NCBI GenBank assembly: GCA_019787685.1
Contig: JAHNUO010000042.1
Span: 95,077-159,076 of the forward strand
Length of the DNA: 64,000 bases
DNA from: Chiua virens
Taxonomy: Eukaryota; Basidiomycota; Agaricomycetes; Boletales; Boletaceae
Direction of reading: 5' to 3'
The notes beneath the pieces are model-generated. The model was given only the letters and a program-made list of their open reading frames with translations. It was not told the DNA's origin and made no database searches. The position numbers and the translations under genes were made by a program. Of this stretch, positions 55,741-64,000 are shown piece after piece (the stretch's first letter is position 1; the number at the start of each line of letters is the position of its first letter).

Positions 55741-57031
55741 TGAGTTGCAGCATGTTAGGTAACACCGATATGCACATTCAAATTTCAGAAGAACTTCAAG
55801 TTTGAATTTTCCATTCTGTGTTGTTTCTTCTATCCATGGTCCATCTGGTTCTTTCTACACTTTTGAGCCTCATGAGTTAACCACCCCTGCCCAAAGCTCC
55901 AAACCCTGTGGCTTAATGGTGCACTAGACCTGGCAATGCTGACAAATGGCCTGCTCAGATACTTTTCAAGACAGGTACTGTTCAGAAGCGATGTACCAAA
56001 GCCAAAAAAGCAGCAGACGACCAGTGCCTCATGGCGGCCAAGGTTGCTAAGGAGAAGGCTGCTGAGGAAAGCAATCAACTCCTGGCCAAGATGGATCTAG
56101 ATGCTGAAAGGGTAAAGGAGGCCAAGGTGAGAAAGGAAAAGGTTCCTCCCCCTCAACCTCAACCCTGCATAGTCTCTAACCTAAGGAAAATGAAGGCAGA
56201 GGGAGGGTGAAGATAGGTGAAACAAACAACAAGGTGTGCCACAACACTTACCTACCCCTTTCCACATGGTACTTACCATATCCAGTCAGAAGGTGCCTGG
56301 CAGAAAGGCAGAAGCAACTAAGCCTGGTAGCCCAAAGGAGATGATGAATTGAATCCAGGCAAAACTTGGTACATTTTCTCTTTTTCACTGATGCTGCAAT
56401 GTAAATTCATCTGAGGCTGGGAAACCTGCCACACCTGTGGTTTGCTACATAGCTGCCAAGTAAGTACAAGTCTTTATATGTAATCATGTTGTTACTTACT
56501 GAGGCCACTCTTTTTTTCTTCAACCTTGCAGTGAATGCCAGAGCAAAAAAGAAACCCCCAGCCCAAGGTATCAAAGTGAAGACATGGGTTGTCGGTGTCC
56601 ACACAGATGAAGAAAGTCCAGATTTTCAACCTGAAGGCATCAATGAAGTCATTCCTACTACTAGTAGCCACTCAGTCACCACATGCCCTCCGTCTTCCAT
56701 TTTCCCATTGATTATGCCCAAGTCATCTACTCATACTTCTGTGGCATCTGAACTGACCAATGCCCTGCTTTAACAGCAAAACTGTTCTGTGGACGACATA
56801 CTGTTGGATGAGATTTATGGTGACACTGTCAGTGAGTTGGCAGAGAGGAAGGCAACCGTGAAATGTAGATTGGGCATGAAACGGATGACTCTGGTACATT
56901 TTCTTTTTTCTTTCACTCTAAACTTACTACGTATATTCTAAGTCATTTCTGATGTTGACGAGGACAACAGTGCAGTGATGCCACCACCTACCCAACCTCG
57001 AACAATGAACACCAAATGGCTGGTTGTGGTA

Positions 57032-58621
57032 CAGTGAGCAACAAAACTGATGCAATGTTTGTAGCATTTTGATTGAAGCATAAATATTGAGAGCCCTGTT
57101 GATGCTAGACCCTCTAACCTAGGTACCATTGGAAAGCCCTTGATCAGGGCTTTCCAATGGTATATGGGTTTATTATGTAATTCTTACTATATCGGGAAAT
57201 ATTTCGAAATTGATGTGAGGTACTCATTGCATCAGTTTTGTTGCTAACACTCTAAAGTATTCAAAATGCATATTGCAAGTGGTTATTACATAAGAAATGG
57301 ATCATGTGACATGCAATAAGTTCAACATGATACAAACAAACACACACACTATCACTTTGTCCATAACCATCATCATGAAATCTCTCTCAGTTGACCAAAC
57401 TCACCATATCATCTCTCTCTTGGAATTGGGACAATCAACCCATCAAATTGCTCAATCTACTTGTCTCAACCAATCTACTATTAGTAGACTCAGGTCCAAA
57501 CATCTTCTCAACCTACCCAAAGCCTCTGGTGGTCGTTCTTCCATCATTTCTCCTACTGATATACATCATGCTATTCGTCTTGTTGGATCTGGGAAGGCTG
57601 AGAATGCAGTTCAGGTGACCAAAACACTTCAAGCAGTGAAGAACCATTCTATCTCCCCCCAGACCATCTGCCGCCACTTGAAGAAAGCTGGTATGAAGGC
57701 TGTAGTGAAGCAAAAACACCCTCTTCTTGCCTAGTGTTATAGGAGAGCAAGGATGGACTTTGCTCTAAGCCCTCAGCATTGGACTGTTGAGGACTGGAAG
57801 TGAGTTATATGGTTAGATGAGACCAAAATTAATCACATTGGGTCAGATGGCAGGAAATGGGCATGGAAAAGGGCAGGAGAGGGTCTTAGTAACAGCATTG
57901 TGGAGGGAACAGTTAAGTTTGGGGGAGGATCAGTGATGCTATGGGGCTGTATGACCTGGGAAGGTGTTGGAATGGCTTGCAAGATTGATGGTAAGATGGA
58001 TGCTGATCTCTATGTGCAGATTTTGGAAGATGAACTCCAACAAACTCTGGTAAATTATGGATTTTCCCCAGAAGACATTATCTTCCAGCAGGATAATGAC
58101 CCCAAGCACACCAGTAGGAAGGCTGGGGAGTGGCTTGATGACCATGAATTTGAGGTCATGGTATGGCCTGCTCAGTCTCCAGACCTTAATCCCATAGAAC
58201 ATCTATGGTTTCTCCTCAAAAGAAGACTTGCAGAGTATCCTGAGCCAGCTAAGGGGATATTGGAACTTTAGGAGAATTAAAGTAGAATGGTATAAGATTG
58301 GGGTGGAGGAGTGTCAGAGATTGATTGAGAGCATGCCTAGAAGAGTTCAGGAGGTCATCAAGGCCAAAGGAGGATACACTTCATACTAATCTGTGATACC
58401 CTTATACCAGCAACAAAACTGATGCAATGAGTACCTCATACCAATTTCGAAATATTTCCCGATATAGTAAGAATTACATAATAAACCCATATACCATTGG
58501 AAAGCCCTTGATCGGGGCTTTCCAATGGTACCTAGGTTAGAGGGTCTAGCATCAACAGGGCTCTCAATATTCATGCTTCAATCAAAATGCTACAACATTG
58601 CATCAGTTTTGTTGCTCACTG
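57032..58621 (+). mobile_element. Tc1/mariner element (1590 bp) with 214-bp TIRs
   Basis: Flanked by TA on both sides (57030-57031 and 58622-58623). The TIRs are 57032-57245 and 58409-58621, almost identical and beginning CAGTGAGCAACAAAACTG. Each TIR is itself palindromic. Its outer 21 bp recur, inverted, at its inner end (CATTGCATCAGTTTTGTTGC). Its middle holds a 16-bp-stem hairpin (TACCATTGGAAAGCCC and its complement). The element encodes a broken transposase on the + strand. Confidence 0.92.
57375..58389 (+). pseudogene. Tc1/mariner transposase, broken
   Basis: It starts MKSLSVDQTHHIISLLELGQ and has a paired HTH region (STHQIAQSTCLNQSTISRL; TDIHHAIRLVGSGKAENAVQ; ISPQTICRHLKKAGMKAVV). The DDE catalytic domain follows: IWLDETKINHIGSDGRKW with the first Asp, FQQDNDPKHTS with the second, and PAQSPDLNPIEHLW with the Glu (DD34E type). 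In-frame stops lie near 57732 and 57801 and another near 58269. The last 50 residues (CQRLIESMPRRVQEVIKAKG) continue in a different frame to a stop at 58387. The catalytic triad codons survive but the product is interrupted, so the copy could move only with help. Confidence 0.85.
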
Positions 58622-60214
58622 TATGTCCATTGTGATACTGGATGGATGTACTTATGTGGTAACCTGTTCCAGGCTGTTCCTGATGCTGATCTTGATGACT
58701 TAGAGATGCCACCTCCCAGTTAGCTTTGCAAAGGGCTGGTCAGGGTATGTCCATCGTTACCCTACATGTACCTATGTTGTAACCCATTCTAGATTGTTCC
58801 CAACATTGATGAAGGTTATTTGGAGATGCCACCTCCAAGTCAGCCTCAAAACCCCTCCGTGGCCTTGAAATGCAAGCTAAGTATTGACATGGTTCCTGAC
58901 AGTGAACCGGACAGCATGGACAATGGACACAATCATATGGATATTGATGAGTCAGTGGGACAGGTAACCAAAGTGGTAGGAATTGAACATCGCATGACAA
59001 CATCAGTGAGTCCTAACTTGTTGTTCCAGAGAGTACTACCATGGATATCATCTACATAGACCTCCATTGACATTAAATCCAATATGCAATCCAATGAGGC
59101 ACCCTCACAGAAGAAAGTGAAGGTTGAAATGAACTCTGCATTACCCTCTGTGCGGCCTCAGGATTCCGACTTGGCTCCTCACTTGAGCTCTATCCCAGGA
59201 CCTGGTGCTTCCACCCAGGGCTCTCTGGGCTGTATGTACAATAAAGATGGTTATATCATTGAAGTTATGAAGAAGTGTGCTGATTACCATAACAAAGATC
59301 TCCCTGTTCCTGTTAACCACCACTGGTCCAGGATGTTCATCTCCACGGCGACACTCTGGTATAGCACCCAGGACAACATATGGAGTGTCCCAGACGACAA
59401 ACTGGTGGCCACGTTGCAAACAATCTTTAATACTGTATACCCTGATGTTAAGTATCGCGTCACAACCACGGGGTCTGTTTTTTATGTCATACGTATTAAG
59501 TATACAATAAGTCATGATCTAAAGTGCTCATGCTCGCAGACAAGCCAATGATTGAGTGAGTGGCACAGTGGAATTGGTTCCACTGCCCTCATAATGATGG
59601 TCGACTTCTTTGGAAAACTTGATAATGACATCAACATCAAAGAAGAGGTGGTGTATCTAAAGGATGGATACCATTTCCTATGAGAAGATCCAGATAGCAT
59701 GGAGCCAGCTTTACAAATTGATTGCATGAACTCATCTCGTCAACATCACAAGTGTCGTGGATATTCCTGGTTGGGATGTACAAGGACTGATTGCAGGGAA
59801 AGAAGGTGCAGGGGTCATAGCTATGTATAGCTGTGGCAGCAGTATAATTCTCTTCTCTTCTGAGTCTCTCATCACTAATTGGTTTTGAACTAGCTCAAGC
59901 ATGCCATCAAATTGATCTCCAATGGTGACATTGTCATTGAAGATATCCTAGTGCAATGGGCTGAAAATGCGGATGACAAGAACAAGATCATGCTTCCAAA
60001 GATCCTTAATAAGCATACTGGCTGACAAACCATCAGGCCATTCCAGTTCTCTGCTAACAATTGGAACAGTGACACCACTGCCTACAAAGATTCCATCCTG
60101 ACCAGAGGCCCTGAATTTTCAATGTCCATGTTTACAGCTGTTTCCATGTATTATGAGATGTGTAAGATTTTTGAGTACCAATATTTATCCAAATCAAGTT
60201 ATCCAAATTGGGAT

Positions 60215-60960
60215 GACCATTGCCCATCGTCAACATCTTATCAATATGGTCAATCGCCGCATCAGTGAGGACCTCAAGGAGTGTGCCTTATGACTTTGGA
60301 ATGAAGGCTGGCCCTCAGATGATATCTCTGCCTTGCTTGGAGTTTCTTGTGCGAGTATGTATCGGTGGGAAGCTATCTTTGCAGAGCATGGCAGTGCCAA
60401 TCGCCCACCATCTCCTATCCGAGGACAGTCTCTTCGGGTTCTTACCTGCACACTCATGACCGCCTGCAAAGAGTTTTTTTCTCAAGAATCTGACCAATAT
60501 TTGGATGAAGTCATCACCTGGTTGGCACTTGTTCATGGTGTTGACATCTCAAAACCTATGCTTTGTCGCAACCTAAAAGAGATTGGACTCACTCGCAAAA
60601 TCCTTCACAAAACAGCATCAGAGAGGAATGAGGCTCAGCGTGGGGCATGGTGCGAGTCTATCTGCACATACTTCCAGGGAGATGGAAGTGAATTTGTATG
60701 CGTTGACAAGACAAGCAAAAATGAACTCACTTGGGCACGACACTATGGAAGGGCCATGGCTGGTCAGCGTGCAGAGCATTCAGATGTCTTCATTCGTGGG
60801 AATTGATACTCCCTGGTTGCTGTGCATGAGTATCAGATCAATGAATTTGCCAACTTACAATCTTCTCCTTGTGGGAGAGTTCTCGGACTTCAGAGCCACC
60901 GTGACTATATGCGTCATCATCATCTTCATGGCCATGGTGAGAGATCATGATTGCATCCTG
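60215..60960 (+). pseudogene. Fungal DDE-superfamily endonuclease/transposase, truncated
   Basis: The main open part is 60333-60806. Upstream, in broken frame, is RRISEDLKECAL and WNEGWPSDDISALL. An HTH region (GVSCASMYRWEAIFAEHGSA, NRPPSPIRGQ) leads to a second helical region (YLDEVITWLALVHGVDISKP). The start of the DDE domain follows: GDGSEFVCVDKTSKNELTWA, with the first Asp kept and the usual following Glu now Lys. Beyond DVFIRGN, YSLVAVHEYQIN appears in another frame, and the rest of the catalytic domain is gone. It is related to IS630/Tc1-type fungal transposases but is not the same family as the element at 57032. Confidence 0.6.
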
Positions 60961-61820
60961 TGAAAATTGGTAGCCACATATATTGAAAATTTACTATTAG
61001 TCCTTACCGGCTCAGCACTAATGGGCTTTGGTAAGAATAAAAAAATGGTATGGCCCTTTGTGCATTCAACTGTGGCATCAAGCATGGCCCGATACCCAAC
61101 TTCGTTTGAGAGAACCTTCAATGTGAGATTTGCTGGCATCTCGAACTTCCAATGCAGCCGTGACAGTGTCAGTTGATGGACAGAGGTACCTGCAGTATCA
61201 GCAATTGCTTGAACAAAGGTTTTGAATTTGCTGTCAGAGGCAAAGATGAACGGAGGACACTGCACGGCCTTTGTGACTGTTGTAGCAGGCTTATTGCGAC
61301 CATGTGCAGGCTGTGTGGTCACCATTTCAAGGTGAAGGTAGGCAGTAACTGATATTGCTTTCGGTGTGTTCTCCTTGTCGATGAGCGCATCAGCCTTCGA
61401 CTTGGCTACCTTCTTGGGTTGTCCTTGCTTTATGGTCTTTTGCAATTCCGAATCTATGTCTGGGTCACTGGCAGGCCTCTCTTTTCATTTCCCAGAGCAT
61501 GGTTTCTCAGATTCGGTAACCTTCCGAGTCGGCTCAGGCCTATCCGGTAGACTCAGATTCCTGGTTGGCAGGCAAACATCGGGAGCATACTCATTGATGA
61601 ATGTGTAGACTAGCAAAAAGAAGGTCAATATAATGGGATCTGTGAGGACAATACTTACCAGTACGTCTGCTATTGAAGTCAGCCTTCTCCATCTCCAACG
61701 TCTCCGAGATCAGCTGGTCAATCTCCAAGTCAATGTCGTCCACAGCCCAGAATGGTCGTTGTTCCAATCCAGATCCCCTAAGTGCCCAGGGAGTGAGTCA
61801 GTTTCTGTGGGCTGAGACAT
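60945..61820 (-). pseudogene. Unrecognised decayed protein gene, transposon-associated
   Basis: On the minus strand an exon-like start (MSQPTETDSLPGHLGDLDW, 61820) and an acidic helix in a shifted frame (AVDDIDLEIDQLISETLEME) precede a possible intron at about 61612-61661. The next part (VYTFINEYAPDVCLPTRNLS) runs into a TGA near 61483. The longest intact stretch (61445-60945) is 166 codons. It is Lys-rich first (KKVAKSKADALIDKENTPK), then a compact domain (DSKFKTFVQAIADTAGTSVH ... GYRAMLDATVECTKGHTIFL). I do not know the family. Confidence 0.4.
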
Positions 61821-62913
61821 GACAAATTGACGATAGTGGAAGAGAAGCTGGGTCACGTCAAGACAAGTGGTTGACTTCCGGTGGGTCAGGCATCCATTCC
61901 TAATTTGGACGTTCCCAATTTAGACAACAGGAAACTTGCGTACTAAATTTATATACATGGAATCTCATTATTCTTGAAATCGGCTGTAAAGCTGCTCAGG
62001 AAATGAAGAGTGTGAAGAACACTGCACAGGATTCGGATGACATGAACCAGTGAGCCCACAGCTGCAAACCCTTGTGCCTTCTTGTGTAAGACTCTTGTTT
62101 CCGCTGTTTGACCTTAACATGACTTGACGATACTGACAAACCTTTCAGAACTACTTGTTTCTGGTGTCTGGTTTATTTGCCCTGCTTGCTATGCTGACGT
62201 CGTGCTCTTTTTCCTGCAATACTTCCTTCATTGTACATTTCAACTGTCTCTGTTTGGAAGCTGTCCATGTTTGAGTTTTTCATGCTTGCTTCACTTCTCC
62301 CACTTCTACTAATTTTTGTCCTTTCTTTGTCATTGTTGCACTGCTGTTCCCCTGTCCCAGGTCTTATTCTGACTATTGTGCTTGGACTGTTTGACCTGCC
62401 CTTTTAATACAATTTGTGCTTGTAATTACTAGTATGATAGCAATACCAAACTGATGCCTTTTACCTTTTTCTGCTGGTACATGGTGTGGATCCAGGATAC
62501 CACGTAAATAGGCAGAATAAGCAAAGGACAAGATAGGGACTTACCTGTTTCTATGCTTAGTATGCTTTTCCTGCCTATGCTTTTTTCACACTTAGTTGGA
62601 ACAAAAGCATGAATAAGTATAAATAAGTTGGGTGTAATTTGCTGATGAACTTAACGTACAAATCATACGTGGTTCAAACTATCATACCGCTTGGGTGCCA
62701 CCTGCCTTTATTTCCTGAAGGTAGCTTTCCAACAGCTGTCTGCAGTCCATTGGGCTTGTGAGGCCAGTAAAAAGGAGAGCGTGATGTTTATTGGCCAGGG
62801 CAGTGAGGAAGTGTCAATGTGAAGGAAGTCATTCACAGATGAAAAATCTGCACAGTGGGTATTCAGCATTGCAATCATGCACTGCAGACATCATGTTGGT
62901 GGTAATTCCTGAG
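61821..62913. other. AT-rich spacer, nothing recognised
   Basis: No gene, LTR or tandem repeat was recognised. Short hydrophobic frames (for example 62124-62312, +) have no supporting feature. Confidence 0.4.
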
Positions 62914-64000
62914 TCACCGGGAATTGGAAATCTGCTCAACAGTACTGGTGAGCTGCTTCATTGTCTTTGCATTCTCTGCCTGTGCTGCAGCTGCCATGGA
63001 TGGACCACAAACATGCTTTGAAAGTCGAGATGGATCTGATGAACCTGGTGCTCTTGGGCCACTTATGATTGACTCGCAACCGGAAAGTGTGCTGACCTTG
63101 CGCTTCCCCCAGCTAATGCTTGTCAAAACTCCCGAGAAACCATTGGAGCCACAGTCTGAAGCTTGCAAGAATGAAGAAGGTACAGATGGTGGGGTGGAAA
63201 CGTCACAAGCAGGTGAGAATATGGCCTGGGAACCTGATACGACAGCCTGAGTGGTGGTGGCTGCTGGGGCACTTGGAATGACCGACTTGGAGAATGGATC
63301 TGATGCTGGAGGTGTCAGTAAGTCAGATGATGGTGCTGGGTCACTGGGTTTCAGCACTGATTTTCCACCATGATGTTTGCCACCAGGACAAAAGACGTGC
63401 AAGCCTTGGCCTTCCAATGGCATCATCTCTGCTATGATCTCAAAGACAAGAAATCCCTTGTTTCTAAAACGACTTGCATGTTTGTGTGACTGTGTTGTGC
63501 ATTGCATGAATGAGAATCATTCTCATGCAGTGTATAGCGCCTACCTTGAGATAATCCTTCCACACAGAATCTGACTTTCCCCTTCCCAGCTCCAGTATTA
63601 TCACTCCATGTGAACCCCAAGGCAGCCTTGAGATTTACAACAGCAAAGTACTCCTCCTTTAGCTGCAATATTTCATGAGTAAAATCTGATAGTATATAGA
63701 TAGTGTGAAGATAACGCACACTAGTCCACTTTGTCTGGCAAGAAGCTCCATTTTTTTCACCACCCTGCTGATTTGGGAATTTGGTTTTCAGGTGTTGAGT
63801 AGCATTATTGAAATGCTTCTTTGTAAAGTTGACACTGTCTCCAGCTCCCACCATTTGTTGCTTCAAAAAAAGCACCAACACATGTTCTTCTTCATCTGTC
63901 CACTTTGCTCGAGTTTTTCTCTGACTAGACTTCTCTAGAGATGTGATTATAGTGGCACCAATGCTGCCTTTTGATCACAGGGAATGATTAGATCGTCCTG
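62914..64000 (-). pseudogene. Myb/SANT-like domain protein, 5' end outside window, one frameshift
   Basis: The frame enters from beyond 64000. The first exon-like part (64000 to 63545) has a Myb/SANT-like domain: RAKWTDEEEHVLVLFLKQQM, FTKKHFNNATQHLKTKF, CQTKWTSVRYLHTIYILSDF, ALGFTW. Near 63582 one extra base breaks the frame before DSVWKDYLK. A likely intron (63544-63490) follows. The second exon (63489-62914) gives SHKHASRFRNKGFLVFEIIA, GLHVFCPGGKHHG and a Ser/Pro-rich tail. Such proteins occur as host transcription-factor-like genes and as the accessory protein of Harbinger transposons. Given the surroundings the latter is likelier. The frameshift could also be a sequencing error. Confidence 0.6.

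Larger units (their letters stand above)
55960..60170 (+). pseudogene. Decayed repeat-associated gene, interrupted by a Tc1/mariner element
   Basis: Pieces in order: a Lys/Ala-rich coiled-coil-like start (KRCTKAKKAADDQCLMAAKV, 55985-56130), a Lys/Pro segment, and an acidic Ser/Thr region (56520-57030). Then the inserted transposon (57032-58621), a region of two similar short blocks (EMPPPS near 58705 and 58823), and a structured C-terminal half. That half has NHHWSRMFISTATLWYSTQD, LSEWHSGIGSTALIMMVDFF, DPDSMEPAL, LKHAIKLISNGDIVIEDILV and NWNSDTTAYKDSILTRGPEF. I recognise this C-terminal layout as a multicopy Agaricomycete protein often found among transposons, but I know no function. Several stops (near 56208, 59683 and 60024) mark it as broken even without the insertion. 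Confidence 0.5.

Overview
The window reads as nuclear DNA of an Agaricomycete (mushroom-forming basidiomycete). Genes have many short introns (mostly 50-70 nt, GT..AG). There are three paralogues of the basidiomycete-expanded DUF6699 family. The mobile elements are types common in Agaricomycetes: Plavaka (CACTA-like), Ty3/gypsy with a chromodomain, Tc1/mariner and PIF/Harbinger. I see no rRNA or tRNA gene, no telomere repeat and no CRISPR array. All gene models were built by eye from reading frames and splice phases. There is no transcript evidence.

The left half (1 to about 30.8 kb) is gene-bearing and looks intact. From 0.7 to 14.1 kb there are three DUF6699 genes (+), an 11-exon secreted FAD-linked oxidase (-), a 6-exon GH5 glucanase-like enzyme (-) and a secreted cysteine-rich protein (+). 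From 16 to 30.6 kb there is a block of four minus-strand genes. Two are large and unrecognised (876 aa and 1018 aa), one is a 933-aa Spt5-like protein with several KOW-type segments, and one is a 497-aa WD40-type protein with one predicted membrane segment. A roughly 500-bp MITE-like inverted-repeat element lies between the last two.

At about 30.8 kb the sequence changes character. From 31.1 to 36.1 kb are two satellite families, with 74-bp and 80-bp units built around GGAAGGA palindromes. The 80-bp family shows higher-order order. From there to the right end almost everything is decayed or nested transposon. It includes a gag-only LTR element and a Ty3/gypsy chromodomain pol with stops and frameshifts. 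A PIF/Harbinger relic follows, then 125-bp tandem repeats split by a solo-LTR-like insertion. Next is a Plavaka relic split by a solo LTR. A decayed repeat-associated gene follows, interrupted by a TA-flanked Tc1/mariner copy with unusual palindromic TIRs. The right end holds another DDE transposase relic and a Myb/SANT-like gene that runs off the window.

The left genes do not form an obvious pathway. The oxidase, GH5 enzyme and cysteine-rich secreted protein fit extracellular or wall-related work. The best candidates for undescribed biology are the unrecognised 16-24 kb gene pair with matching outsized, repeat-filled introns, the palindromic satellites, and the self-palindromic TIRs of the mariner element.
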